A DNA stretch of 64,000 nucleotides from Stagnimonas aquatica (GCF_003730135.1 NZ_RJVO01000004.1:331622-395621), one strand, 5' to 3'. Shown: positions 9,071 through 18,517, counted from the stretch's first letter. Program-made: numbers and translations. Notes: generated by a model from the sequence alone, not told the origin.

Positions 9071-10384
9071 ATGAAGAGCGTGCTTGCCTGCGGCCTGCTA
9101 TCAGGTCTGTGCCTGCTCAGCGCCTGCGGTACTGACGACGGCGACCCGGTGACTGGGCGCCTGGCGGCAGTGCCGCTGATACCCGGAGCCGGTCCCGACG
9201 GCAGCTTCTACGCGGCGCCGGCCGATGGCAGCGGAAAATCGCTCGCCACCCGCTGGCCGATCTTGCTGTCGCATCCGTTTTCCTTGACGGCGGAACGCTC
9301 GTTCCGGGGGGACACGCCGGAGGGCAGCGGCTTCGACGCCTACGGGGTGAAGAAGATGCTGGAAGCGGGCGGGGCGGTGGTCTACCAGCCAGACAAACTG
9401 GCCTACGGCGCGCACGAGACCCGTGGTCGGCTCCTCTACAAGAAGTGCGCGGGCAGCACCCTGCCGGAACTGCTCTGCGAGGGCGACCGGCCACAGCCGG
9501 TTGACGGGGTCTACCTGGCGACGTTGCAGTACTGCGGCGATGCCGCGTTGCGCGCGCGCAGCGGGTTTGGCGACGAGGACAGCTGCCGGCGTGGCCTCAA
9601 GTTCAACCTGATCTGTCATTCGCAGGGCTGCCCGGATTCGCGCTACATGCTGGCGGCGGTGCGCAATGAATTCAGCGGCGAGCTGATGTATCGGCATCTG
9701 GCCAGCTGGACCTCGATGGCCGGTGCCAACAAGGGCACCGCCCAGGCCGACTGGACGCTGGAGATGACGGGCTCCTGCCTGAGCCCGGGCTGCCGCTCGC
9801 CGCTGGTCGACTTGGTGCTGGCGGCGGACTCCTACCGGCAGAACGGCGCGCTTATTGTCAACGGCAGCGAGTCGGCGGTGGCGCTGTCGCGCAAGTACAT
9901 GTTGCTGACCACCGACATGGACTGCGATCCGGGTGCCGGCAAGGCCTGTGCGCCCAGCTTCAACCAGCTCTATCCCTTGCCGGTGGACCCCGAACAGCCG
10001 GTGTACTACCAGAGCTTCAGCTCCCAGATCGACGACATCTCCCACCCCTGCTACGCCCGCAACGAACTCAACTGGCGGATCGTGCTGGATCGCGAGGGGC
10101 CCAACGACGGCAATATTTCGGTCGATTCCCAGAAGTTCAGCCACTACGGACCGGGCGCGACCGGCGGAGTTACGCCAGTGCTTGCCCGCTGGGTCAGTGG
10201 CCGATCCAGCGATCCTTCCAGACCGCATCCCGGCCTCAATCACATGGCCTATGCCGATTCCAAGGTGCCGGGGTTGGACGAAGGTCGCCTGAGCTGCCAG
10301 GGAGAGGACAACAGCCAGTTCCGGTTCAGCCGCCTGGGCCTGTATCGCGACATCGTTGCCGAGTTGGTGCTGCGCGGGTACTGA
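9071..10384 (+). CDS. Lipoprotein alpha/beta-hydrolase, triacylglycerol lipase-like
   Basis: 437 residues. The ATG at 9071 opens a lipoprotein signal (ACGLLSGLCLLSAC). The mature part starts a hydrolase domain with an oxyanion-type strand (WPILLSHPFS) and a nucleophile elbow CHSQG with S184. A candidate catalytic His is H391 in LNHMAYAD near the C-terminus, and a calcium-site-like Asp-rich region precedes it. This arrangement resembles secreted Pseudomonas/Burkholderia-type lipases and esterases. Several Cys pairs suggest disulfides in the periplasm. It follows the M28-like lipoprotein gene, so both may be made together. The lipid substrate is unknown. Confidence 0.75.
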   Translation: MKSVLACGLLSGLCLLSACGTDDGDPVTGRLAAVPLIPGAGPDGSFYAAPADGSGKSLATRWPILLSHPFSLTAERSFRGDTPEGSGFDAYGVKKMLEAGGAVVYQPDKLAYGAHETRGRLLYKKCAGSTLPELLCEGDRPQPVDGVYLATLQYCGDAALRARSGFGDEDSCRRGLKFNLICHSQGCPDSRYMLAAVRNEFSGELMYRHLASWTSMAGANKGTAQADWTLEMTGSCLSPGCRSPLVDLVLAADSYRQNGALIVNGSESAVALSRKYMLLTTDMDCDPGAGKACAPSFNQLYPLPVDPEQPVYYQSFSSQIDDISHPCYARNELNWRIVLDREGPNDGNISVDSQKFSHYGPGATGGVTPVLARWVSGRSSDPSRPHPGLNHMAYADSKVPGLDEGRLSCQGEDNSQFRFSRLGLYRDIVAELVLRGY

Positions 10385-10411
10385 GGACTCGAAGGGCGGC
10401 AGTCGCCAGGC

Positions 10412-10954
10412 TCAGCGTCGGACCTGGGCGGATTCGACCGCGCCACTGGCGGTGGTGACGAAGGCCGCACCGGTGGGTAGTGGTCCGCCTTTGATGACCA
10501 CGCCCCAGAATTCCGGCACTTCGATCACCAGCGTAGCGAGCACGCCGAGGCCGGTCAGGCCCAGCGCCACCTGGCTGGCCAGCAGGCCCGCCGGCAGCGC
10601 CCAGATCAGAAACGCCACCAGCAGCAGGCTGGAGACGAAGCCGCCCGAGGCCATCCAGGTGAACTGCCGGCGGCTGTTGCGGTGCAGGTCGAAGCGGAAC
10701 AGGAAAGGCGACTCGAACATCCTCGGCAGCACCACATTCGCGCGCACCAGCAGGGCGCCGATCAGGTGCCCCCATTCGTGCAGCAGGTAGCCGCAGAGCA
10801 CGGTCATCAGCGCAGTCCCCAGGTGCAGGGCGTAACCGCCGACGGTCTGTGCCGGGCCGGCTTCCAGGGTCCCGCGCCAGAGCAGAACGGCGAGGCCGAT
10901 CAGCAGGCCATCACGGACGATCAGGGCCAGCAGGCGATTCCATTGCCGTTCCAT
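10412..10954 (-). CDS. Small integral membrane protein with HExxH motif (M50-like)
   Basis: 180 residues. The ATG at 10954 is chosen over 10972 because GGAGAGG lies six nt upstream of it. About four hydrophobic segments are visible. The second carries HEWGH (H59, E60, H63), the zinc-binding motif of site-2-protease-like membrane metallopeptidases. A third ligand Asp (NPDG in true site-2 proteases) is not evident, so catalysis is uncertain. Similar short HEWGH membrane proteins are annotated only as hypothetical or M50-like. The gene converges with the lipase gene from the left, 27 nt apart. Confidence 0.65.
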   Translation of the reverse strand: MERQWNRLLALIVRDGLLIGLAVLLWRGTLEAGPAQTVGGYALHLGTALMTVLCGYLLHEWGHLIGALLVRANVVLPRMFESPFLFRFDLHRNSRRQFTWMASGGFVSSLLLVAFLIWALPAGLLASQVALGLTGLGVLATLVIEVPEFWGVVIKGGPLPTGAAFVTTASGAVESAQVRR

Positions 10955-11095
10955 GCAGTGCCTCTCCAGCATTAGGTCCGCGCAGGCTAGGTGGGCCCGC
11001 TGGCGGCTTCACCGTCTTATCGGACGAGCCGGGCCGAATGGTGGAAAATGCGCGTCCGCCCGCCGCTGCCGGATCATCACCGGCCAACCCCGCGA

Positions 11096-12760
11096 ATGCT
11101 GCGCATCACCGAACTGAGCCTGCCGCTCGAACACCCGCCCGAAGCCCTGGAAGCCGCCATCCGCCTGCGCCTGGGCCTGCGACCTTCCGAGACGCTGGAG
11201 TTTTCCGTCTACAAGCGCAGCTACGACGCGCGCAAGAAAAACAGCCAGCTCAGCTTCGTCTACACCGTCGATTGCACGGTGACCGACGAGGCGGCGCTCT
11301 TGGCGCGCCATGCCGGCGACCGTCACCTCAGTCCCTCGCCGGATACCGGCTACCACCCGGTCGCTCGGGCGCCGGCCGGCGCTGGCCAGCGGCCGGTGGT
11401 GATCGGCTTCGGCCCCTGCGGCATCTTCGCGGCGCTGATCCTGGCGCAGGCCGGTTTCCGGCCCATCGTGCTGGAGCGTGGCAAGGGCATCCGCGAGCGC
11501 ACCAAGGACACCTGGGGCCTGTGGCGCAAGAGCGTGCTCAACCCGGAGAGCAACGTGCAGTTCGGCGAGGGCGGGGCGGGCACCTTCAGCGACGGCAAGC
11601 TCTACAGCCAGGTCAAGGACCCGCGCTACCTCGGTCGCAAGGTGCTCAGCGAGTTCGTCAAGGCCGGCGCGCCGGAGGAAATCCTCTACGTCAGCAAGCC
11701 GCACATCGGCACCTTCCGACTCACCAGCATGGTGATGAAGATGCGCGCCGAGATCATCGCCCTGGGCGGCGAGATCCGCTTCCAGAGCCATGTCACCGAT
11801 CTGCTGATCGAGGACGGCCAGTTGCGTGGCCTGATGCTCGCCGACGGGCAGCAGATCGAGGCCGAGCATGTGGTGCTGGCGGTGGGCCACAGCGCCCGCG
11901 ACACTTTCCGCCTGCTGCACCGGCGCGGCGTCTACCTCGAAGCCAAGCCGTTCTCGGTGGGCTTCCGCATTGAGCATCCGCAAAGCCTGATCGACCGCGC
12001 CCGGCTTGGCCCCTACGCCGGGCATCCGCTGCTGGGGGCGGCCGACTACAAGCTGGTGCACCACGCCAGCAACGGCCGTGCGGTGTACAGCTTCTGCATG
12101 TGCCCGGGCGGCACCGTGGTGGCGGCCACCTCCGAGCCGCAGCGCGTCGTCACCAACGGCATGAGCCAGTACTCGCGCAACGAGCGCAATGCCAATGCCG
12201 GAATAGTTGTTGGCATCACGCCGGCGGACTATCCGGGTGGGGTCACCGCCGGGCCGCTGGCCGGCATCGCCTTGCAGGAAGAGCTGGAATCGCGCGCCTA
12301 TGTGCTCGGCGGCAGCAGCTACCGGGCGCCGGCGCAGCGGGTGGGCGATTTCCTCGCCGCCACGCCGTCCACCGGGCCGGGCAGCGTCGAGCCCAGCTAC
12401 AAGCCGGGCGTGACCTGGACCGATCTCGCGCCCTCGCTGCCGGACTACGCCATCGCCGCGATCCGCGAGGCGATCCCGGCGTTCGAGAAGCAGATTCGCG
12501 GCTTTTCGATGGCCGACGCGGTGCTCACTGGCGTCGAGACTCGCACCTCGGCGCCGCTGCGCATCACCCGTGGCCCCGACTACCAGAGCCTCAACACCCG
12601 CGGCCTCTACCCGGCCGGCGAAGGCGCCGGCTATGCCGGTGGCATTCTTTCCGCCGGCATCGACGGCATCCGCGTCGCCGAGGCTGTGGCCTTGCAGATG
12701 ACCGGCCAGCCGCTGCCCCCTGAACTTTATTCCCGAGGCCACCATGACCAGGCCCAGTGA
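11096..12760 (+). CDS. FAD-dependent oxidoreductase (NAD(P)/FAD-dependent dehydrogenase family)
   Basis: 554 residues. The start at ATG 11096 gives the usual N-terminus of this family (MLRITELSLPLEHPPEALE, a small ferredoxin-like domain), followed by the dinucleotide-binding loop VVIGFGPCG at residues 101-109. Further conserved blocks are GEGGAGTFSDGKLY, AVGHSARDTF and, near the end, YPAGEGAGYAGGI, the FAD-contacting C-terminal motif. This is a widely conserved but functionally uncharacterised flavoprotein family of about 540 residues. The last 17 nt overlap the downstream thioesterase gene, indicating translational coupling. Confidence 0.85.
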   Translation: MLRITELSLPLEHPPEALEAAIRLRLGLRPSETLEFSVYKRSYDARKKNSQLSFVYTVDCTVTDEAALLARHAGDRHLSPSPDTGYHPVARAPAGAGQRPVVIGFGPCGIFAALILAQAGFRPIVLERGKGIRERTKDTWGLWRKSVLNPESNVQFGEGGAGTFSDGKLYSQVKDPRYLGRKVLSEFVKAGAPEEILYVSKPHIGTFRLTSMVMKMRAEIIALGGEIRFQSHVTDLLIEDGQLRGLMLADGQQIEAEHVVLAVGHSARDTFRLLHRRGVYLEAKPFSVGFRIEHPQSLIDRARLGPYAGHPLLGAADYKLVHHASNGRAVYSFCMCPGGTVVAATSEPQRVVTNGMSQYSRNERNANAGIVVGITPADYPGGVTAGPLAGIALQEELESRAYVLGGSSYRAPAQRVGDFLAATPSTGPGSVEPSYKPGVTWTDLAPSLPDYAIAAIREAIPAFEKQIRGFSMADAVLTGVETRTSAPLRITRGPDYQSLNTRGLYPAGEGAGYAGGILSAGIDGIRVAEAVALQMTGQPLPPELYSRGHHDQAQ

Positions 12761-13214
12761 GCTGCCGACGCCGAACCCGGACTACATCGCCGCCGTGCAG
12801 GAGAGCGTGCGCAACGCGCCTTATCCGAATCTGATCGGCATGCGTCTGGCGGCGATGGACTTCGACAGCTGCCGCATCGAGCTGGAACTGGGCGAGCGGC
12901 ATCTGCAACCGTTCGGGATCATTCACGGCGGCGTGCTGGCCACGCTGATCGACACCGCCACTTTCTGGGCCGGCTTCCTGCGCCTGCCGGACGATTGCGG
13001 CCTGGTCAATGTCGATCTCAAGCTCAACTACCTGAAGGCGGTAAGTCGCGGCCACCTGCGTGCCGAGGGTCGCTGCCTGCGTCCCGGTCGGCAGATCAGC
13101 TACACCGAGGCCAGCGTCTACGATGACGCCGGAGAGCTGATCGCCCACGGCACCTCCACACTCATGGCCCTGCCGGGCAGGGGCCTGAAGCTGGGCCTCC
13201 CCAAATTCCTCTAA
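12744..13214 (+). CDS. PaaI family hotdog thioesterase
   Basis: 156 residues. The hotdog signature is GIIHGGVLATLIDTA, with H61-G62-G63 and an acidic residue (D68) on the following helix, as in PaaI-type acyl-CoA thioesterases. The C-terminal beta-strands (LNYLKAVSRGHLRAEGRCL and AHGTSTLMAL) are also typical. It overlaps the flavoprotein gene by 17 nt and ends 14 nt before the lysoplasmalogenase gene, so the three genes probably form one operon. A link to lipid or fatty-acid turnover is an inference from the neighbours. Confidence 0.87.
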   Translation: MTRPSELPTPNPDYIAAVQESVRNAPYPNLIGMRLAAMDFDSCRIELELGERHLQPFGIIHGGVLATLIDTATFWAGFLRLPDDCGLVNVDLKLNYLKAVSRGHLRAEGRCLRPGRQISYTEASVYDDAGELIAHGTSTLMALPGRGLKLGLPKFL

Positions 13215-13228
13215 CCAGCCCCTCGCCC

Positions 13229-13870
13229 ATGCTCGTCGCATTGACCATCACCGCCGCCGTCTCCGCCCTGCTCGCCATCGTCGCCGAGAGCGCCGGCGCC
13301 CAGCGCCACCGGGCCTTCTACGTCCTCAAGCCGCTGACCACGCTGTTGATCCTCGGCATCGCGCTGTGCGGCCCGGAGGGCGACTACCGCACGGCGGTCG
13401 CCATCGGTCTGGTGCTGTCGATGCTGGGCGACATCTGCCTGATGTTCGCCGGCAACGCCTGGTTTCTCGGCGGTCTCGGCAGCTTCCTGATCGCCCACTT
13501 CCTGTTCGTCTGGGCCTATGCCGAGGGCCTGAGCAGCTACGGCGTGCCGCTCTGGTGCTGGGCCGGCGTGGTCTACGGCCTGGGCTTCTTCGCCTGGCTG
13601 CTGCCCAAGACCGGATCGCTGAAAGGGCCCGTGCTGGTCTACGGCCTGGCCTTGATGGGCATGGTGCTGGCCGCCAGCGCCCGCTGGCAGGCCAACCCCA
13701 ACCTCGGCACCACGCTGGCGATGCTCGGCGCGTTCATCTTCATGGTTTCCGACTCGGCACTGGCGGTGCGCCAGTTCAACGGCGCCTATCGTGGGGCGCA
13801 GCCGCTGATTCTCAGCACCTATTGGTTGGCGATTGGGCTGATCGCGCTGTCGGTCAGTCTCGATGCCTGA
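13229..13870 (+). CDS. Lysoplasmalogenase-like YhhN family membrane protein
   Basis: 213 residues with about eight hydrophobic segments covering nearly the whole protein. The conserved YhhN/TMEM86 blocks are present: FYVLKPLTTLLI, ALVLSMLGDICLMF (here GLVLSMLGDICLMF), and the C-terminal FMVSDSALAVRQFN. Characterised relatives hydrolyse lysoplasmalogen vinyl-ether bonds; in bacteria the true substrate is often unknown. It lies last in an apparent operon with the flavoprotein and thioesterase genes and is followed by a hairpin. Confidence 0.87.
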   Translation: MLVALTITAAVSALLAIVAESAGAQRHRAFYVLKPLTTLLILGIALCGPEGDYRTAVAIGLVLSMLGDICLMFAGNAWFLGGLGSFLIAHFLFVWAYAEGLSSYGVPLWCWAGVVYGLGFFAWLLPKTGSLKGPVLVYGLALMGMVLAASARWQANPNLGTTLAMLGAFIFMVSDSALAVRQFNGAYRGAQPLILSTYWLAIGLIALSVSLDA

Positions 13871-13909
13871 TTGAGGTAGCCCCGGAGCTCAGTGGTCAAG
13901 CCTGAGTCG

Positions 13910-13935
13910 GGCGGAATGGCAAGGCCTATTCCGCC
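13910..13935. terminator. Hairpin between convergent genes
   Basis: GGCGGAAT (13910-13917) pairs perfectly with ATTCCGCC (13928-13935) around a 10-nt loop, followed by TTCCGTTTC. It sits between the converging lysoplasmalogenase and ParE toxin genes, so it could terminate transcription from one or both sides. There is no long U-tract. Confidence 0.45.
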
Positions 13936-13961
13936 TTCCGTTTCACCTGAGCGGCGGATAG

Positions 13962-14270
13962 TCAGGTGCCCTTTTGGCCAGTCTGGTTCTGCAGCCAAGA
14001 ACCTGGCTTGCGTCGATGATGGAAAAAGGAAACCACGACAAGCTCGGACTCGGATGGGTGATAGACGACTGAGTAAGGGAACTTGCGAACGACGACCTGC
14101 CGAAATTCGGCTTCGACGCGCGGAAATGCCAGGGGCATTCGCAGTGCCCTGGCAACCGCCGCATCCACGGCGCGGGCGAACTCGAAACCCAGGCCGGCGG
14201 CCCGTTGTTCGTACCAGGCTTGGGCTTCCAGAAGCTCGGCTTCAGCCTCTGGCCTGACCCATAGGTGCAT
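13962..14270 (-). CDS. RelE/ParE family toxin
   Basis: 102 residues. The sequence has the ParE/RelE pattern: an N-terminal strand with PEAEAELLEAQAWYEQ, two helices (GLGFEFARAVDAAVARAL), then strands FRQVVVRKFPYSVVYHP and LVVVSFFHHRRKPGSW. ParE toxins poison gyrase and RelE-type toxins cut mRNA at the ribosome; the FPYSVVY and HHRRKPGSW features fit the ParE side. Its ATG overlaps the stop codon of the upstream antitoxin gene (ATGA), the normal coupled layout. It may be a chromosomal stabilisation or stress module. Confidence 0.88.
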   Translation of the reverse strand: MHLWVRPEAEAELLEAQAWYEQRAAGLGFEFARAVDAAVARALRMPLAFPRVEAEFRQVVVRKFPYSVVYHPSESELVVVSFFHHRRKPGSWLQNQTGQKGT

Positions 14271-14494
14271 CAGGGAGTGCCCTTGAAGAGCTTGGCGCGA
14301 ACCTGCTCCCAGGGAATGCTGCTGGTAGGGTCCGCCTGGTGAGCGGCAAACCGCCGATGGAGTTCGGCACGCTGTGAGTCAGACAAGGCGATGGGGAGCG
14401 CCGTTTCCTCTGCGATGCTGTCCCAGATGTCTTCCACCAACTCGATGCGCTCGGAGATGGGCAGGGAACGATAGTCAGGACGAAGGCTATTCAT
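14270..14494 (-). CDS. Addiction-module antitoxin component (TIGR02574-like)
   Basis: 74 residues starting from ATG at 14494. It begins with a short helix ending in LPISERIELVEDIWDSIAEE, the hallmark of the putative addiction-module component family that pairs with ParE/RelE toxins. It ends with WEQVRAKL. These antitoxins bind and inhibit the toxin and usually repress their own operon. The ORF overlaps the toxin start by 1 nt. An in-frame start five codons earlier is possible but lengthens the protein beyond the family norm. Confidence 0.88.
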   Translation of the reverse strand: MNSLRPDYRSLPISERIELVEDIWDSIAEETALPIALSDSQRAELHRRFAAHQADPTSSIPWEQVRAKLFKGTP

Positions 14495-14545
14495 GTGGCA
14501 ACGATACACCAGCGAAGGTGACCCGGATGGAATCCGGACTACGGC

Positions 14546-15121
14546 TCAGGCTTTCGCGGTCCGCTTGCCAACGACTCGTCCGTACTTCATCGGGTCCGGT
14601 AGTCGCTGCGCCAGCCAGCCGGGCAGGGATTGCAGGCCCAGCACATTGCGCTCGCGTGGCGCATCCGGCATGAACTCGCGGGTGCCCATCAGGTAGTCGA
14701 ACCAAGGCCTGGTGACGCACCAGTTGGCGTCGGCGTTGCGGCCCAGGTGGTGGTCGTAGTGCCAGGGCAGGTGCTCGCGCGCCCAGGCCGGATCGTCGTG
14801 CGCCTTCTTGTGCAGGTGGTAGTAGTTGCCGGCGCAGTACCAGAGCGTGGCAACGTAGAAGGGCGCTACCGGGAACAGCGGCGCCACCGCGACGGCAGCG
14901 GCGATCAACGACCAGGCTTCCTTGCCTTGCGCGTGCCAGCCGAGCGGAAAGCGCCGGTAGTTGGGGTCGTGGAAGGCGTGCTGGCGCACCACCCGGTGAT
15001 GCTCGTGGAAGTGGAAGGCCCAGAAGCTCTTCTTGTTGCGCCCGGCCTCGTGCAGCACGTACTTGTGCATGCCCCATTCGACAGCGTTGGCGGTGATGAG
15101 GCCCAGGGGAATTCCGATCAT
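14546..15121 (-). CDS. Fatty acid hydroxylase / sterol desaturase superfamily membrane protein
   Basis: 191 residues from ATG at 15121. Histidine clusters of this di-iron superfamily are visible: HFHEHHRVVRQHAFHD, LHKKAHDD and WHYDHHLGRN, with hydrophobic segments between them. Such enzymes use a membrane-embedded di-iron site to hydroxylate or desaturate lipids. The layout is close to bacterial fatty acid hydroxylases rather than carotenoid hydroxylases, but the substrate cannot be fixed. The open frame extends upstream of 15121, but that part overlaps the divergent AraC gene's leader and looks non-coding. Confidence 0.82.
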   Translation of the reverse strand: MIGIPLGLITANAVEWGMHKYVLHEAGRNKKSFWAFHFHEHHRVVRQHAFHDPNYRRFPLGWHAQGKEAWSLIAAAVAVAPLFPVAPFYVATLWYCAGNYYHLHKKAHDDPAWAREHLPWHYDHHLGRNADANWCVTRPWFDYLMGTREFMPDAPRERNVLGLQSLPGWLAQRLPDPMKYGRVVGKRTAKA

Positions 15122-15206
15122 GCCGGCGGCTCCGGAGTGTTGTTCGCGTGGCGCAGACGATAGCCTGTGGCCTTTCCACGATCTTGATCCCAGCCGCCAC
15201 TCCCGC

Positions 15207-16241
15207 ATGGCAGTCCAGTCAGTGCATTTGCCACCGCTGCCGGCCTTGATGGCGGCGCCCGCCGGCATCAGCGCCCGCTACCTGAGCGAGCTGCTGCCGG
15301 CGGCGCTGCCCGCGCCCTGGCTGACGCAGGTGGGCATAGACCCGCAGCGTCTGCGCGGCGACGAGCACTACCGGGTGCCGCTGTACCAGGCCTATGCGCT
15401 GCTGGAGCAGGCGCTGGCGGCGCAGACCGACCCGCTGCTGGCCTTGCAGCAGGCGCGGCAACTGAGCCTCAAGGCCTATCCCTGGCTGGGTCTGAGCCTC
15501 TTGGCCAGCACCGATCTGGGCACCGGTCTGGCGCGGCTGATCGAGTTGGAGCCCCTGGTCTGGGACGGCAGCCGTATCGAACTGAGCGTCGAGGGCGAAT
15601 CGGCCAGCCTGCGCTGGCTGCCCTTGCACCCGATTCCACCCGCAGTGATGGAGCTGGCCCTGGCCGGCTGGGTGCTGCTGGCGCCGGCCCTCGCCGGGGT
15701 ACCGGCCAGCGGTCTGCGTCTGGGCTTCGCGCACGCGGCGCGGGCGCCGTTGGCTGCCTACCGCGAGCTGCTGGGTACCGAGCCGCTGTTCGACCAGCCC
15801 GAGACCGCGCTGCACTTCCCGGCCGAATGGCTGCGCCGCGAGCTGAAGCTGGCCGACCCCTCCGCCGCCGACTGGGTGCTCGCCGAGGCCCGGCGTCGGC
15901 TCGCTGAAGGGCCGTTGAGCTGGCGGCTGGAACTGCGCCTGCGGGCCGCCTGCTTCGCCGCGCTGCCGGGCGAGCTACCGGAGGCGGCGGCGCTGGCAGA
16001 TGCCGTGGGGCTGAGCGCGCGCGGCTTGCGCGAACGCTTGCAGGCGCAAAACCTGAACCTGCGTGCCTTGCAGGACGAGGTGCGCCGCGACGCCGCCTGC
16101 CGGTGGCTTAGACACGGCCAGGCCGACCTGGCCGAGATCGCCCAGGCCTGCGGATTTTCCGAGCAGAGCGCCTTTCAGCGTGCCTTCCGGCGCTGGACCG
16201 GCAATACGCCGGCCGTGTGGCGGCAGGCTAGGGTCGGCTGA
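15207..16241 (+). CDS. AraC family transcriptional regulator
   Basis: 344 residues from ATG at 15207. Residues of about 20-200 are the same OruR-like sensing domain as in the AraC regulator at 6214-7290. The C-terminal DNA-binding part has EAAALADAVGLSARGLRERLQ and LAEIAQACGFSEQSAFQRAF followed by RWTGNTPAVWR, the paired helix-turn-helix units of AraC. It is divergent from the fatty acid hydroxylase gene (85 nt between starts), which is therefore a possible target, as an inference. Confidence 0.9.
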   Translation: MAVQSVHLPPLPALMAAPAGISARYLSELLPAALPAPWLTQVGIDPQRLRGDEHYRVPLYQAYALLEQALAAQTDPLLALQQARQLSLKAYPWLGLSLLASTDLGTGLARLIELEPLVWDGSRIELSVEGESASLRWLPLHPIPPAVMELALAGWVLLAPALAGVPASGLRLGFAHAARAPLAAYRELLGTEPLFDQPETALHFPAEWLRRELKLADPSAADWVLAEARRRLAEGPLSWRLELRLRAACFAALPGELPEAAALADAVGLSARGLRERLQAQNLNLRALQDEVRRDAACRWLRHGQADLAEIAQACGFSEQSAFQRAFRRWTGNTPAVWRQARVG

Positions 16242-16277
16242 GCCCCGCGTCGGCGCCGGCCGCCGCTATGCTTGCCC

Positions 16278-16325
16278 GCAATCCGCAATCCGCAATCCGC
16301 AATCCGCAATCCGCAATCCGCAATC
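16278..16325. repeat. Heptanucleotide tandem repeat (GCAATCC)n
   Basis: Six perfect copies of GCAATCC run from 16278 to 16319, followed by a partial copy (GCAATC, 16320-16325). It ends 14 nt before the ATG of the saccharopine-dehydrogenase-like gene. Because 7 is not a multiple of 3, gain or loss of a copy would shift the frame of anything translated through it and would change promoter-to-start spacing. Confidence 0.95.
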
Positions 16326-16339
16326 GAGCGAGCCCCTCA

Positions 16340-17572
16340 ATGAGCAGCCCCCGCTTTCACTTCGTGGTCTATGGCGCCACCAGCTTCGTCGGCCAGATCC
16401 TCAGTCGGTACCTCTATGGCCGTCACGGCGTCGGCGGCGCGGTGCAGTGGGCCATTGCCGGCCGCTCCAGCGCCAAGCTTCAGGAGCTGCGCAGCAGCCT
16501 GGGCGAGGGCGCGGCAGAACTGCCGATCCTGCTCGCCGAGGCCAGCGACGAGGTGGCGCTGAAGGCGCTGTGTGATAGCACGCGGGTGGTGGTCTTTACT
16601 GTCGGCCCCTACGCGCTCTATGGCTCGCCGTTGGTGAAGATCTGCGCCGAGACCGGCACCGACTACTGTGATCTCACCGGCGAGGTGCAGTGGATACGCC
16701 GGATGATCGAGGCCCATGAGCCCGCCGCGCGCAAGAGCGGCGCGCGCATCGTCCACTGCTGCGGCTTCGACTCCATCCCCTCCGACCTCGGCGTGCACTA
16801 CCTGCAAGCCGAGGCGCAGCGCCGCTTTGGCGCGCCCTGCACGCGGGTGAAGCTGCGTATCCGCAAGCTGCGCGGCGGTTTCTCCGGCGGCACCGTCGCC
16901 AGCCTGATGAACGTGATGCGCGAGATCGGCGAGGACCCGGCGCTGCGCAAGGTCATGGCCGACCCGTATTCCATCGTGCCGGGCGGAAGCAATGGCAAGC
17001 CGCGCCAGCCGGAGGTGATGTTCGCGCAGTACGACGCCGAGGTCGGAAGCTGGCTGGCGCCGTTCGTGATGGCCGGCATCAACACCCGCGTGGTGCAGCG
17101 CTCCAACGCGCTCAAGGGCGAGGCCTATGGCCGGGACTTCCAGTACGACGAGGCGATGATGACCGGTGCTGGCTTCAAGGGTCGCCTCACCGCCACTGGC
17201 GTTGCGCTGGGCCTGGGCGGCTTCGTCGCTGCCGCCGCCATTCCGCCCAGCCGCTGGCTGCTGGAAAGCTACGTGGTGCCCAAGCCGGGCGAGGGCCCGA
17301 CGCCGGAACAGCAGGAGAAGGGCAGTTACGACTTCCGGTTCTACGGCCGCACCGCCGCCGGCCAGACCCTGAAGGTGAAAGTGACCGGCGACCGCGATCC
17401 CGGCTACGGCTCCACCGGCAAGATGCTCGGCGAGGCCGCCGCCTGTCTGGCGCTGGACCGTCCCAAGTCGGCACTCGCCGGTGGTTTCTGGACGCCGGCC
17501 ACGGCGCTGGGCGATGCACTCATCGAGCGCCTGCAACTGCATGCCGGGCTGGGCTTCGAGGTGCTGGCTTGA
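16340..17572 (+). CDS. Saccharopine dehydrogenase-like / trans-acting enoyl reductase family protein
   Basis: 410 residues from ATG at 16340. The N-terminal Rossmann loop is VVYGATSFVGQILSRYL, and the catalytic-region blocks include VVFTVGPYALYGSPLVK, CAETGTDYCDLTGEVQW, and VHCCGFDSIPSDLG. These match the family that includes mycobacterial trans-acting enoyl reductases and human SCCPDH, whose substrates are usually lipids or unknown. The frame is open upstream through the heptanucleotide repeat to a possible start at 16268, but the repeat-encoded peptide (NPQSAIR repeated) has no counterpart in the family, so the ATG after the repeat is preferred. Confidence 0.85.
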   Translation: MSSPRFHFVVYGATSFVGQILSRYLYGRHGVGGAVQWAIAGRSSAKLQELRSSLGEGAAELPILLAEASDEVALKALCDSTRVVVFTVGPYALYGSPLVKICAETGTDYCDLTGEVQWIRRMIEAHEPAARKSGARIVHCCGFDSIPSDLGVHYLQAEAQRRFGAPCTRVKLRIRKLRGGFSGGTVASLMNVMREIGEDPALRKVMADPYSIVPGGSNGKPRQPEVMFAQYDAEVGSWLAPFVMAGINTRVVQRSNALKGEAYGRDFQYDEAMMTGAGFKGRLTATGVALGLGGFVAAAAIPPSRWLLESYVVPKPGEGPTPEQQEKGSYDFRFYGRTAAGQTLKVKVTGDRDPGYGSTGKMLGEAAACLALDRPKSALAGGFWTPATALGDALIERLQLHAGLGFEVLA

Positions 17573-17603
17573 AGTCGTAGCCCACGATACTCCGGACACG
17601 ACC

Positions 17604-18483
<880 letters not shown>

Positions 18484-18491
<8 letters not shown>

Positions 18492-18512
18492 CCGAGACGG
18501 CCCGCTACCCGC
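18484..18512. terminator. Perfect hairpin between convergent genes
   Basis: GCGGGTAGC (18484-18492) pairs with GCTACCCGC (18504-18512) around an 11-nt loop. The stop codon of the DUF808 gene is inside the left arm. It separates this gene from the converging lipoprotein gene, so a two-way terminator is likely, though no U-tract is present. Confidence 0.5.
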
Positions 18513-18517
18513 AGCGG

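Noticed and set aside
16278..16325. CRISPR-like array
   Set aside because: The unit is only 7 nt, head to tail, with no spacers and no cas genes nearby.
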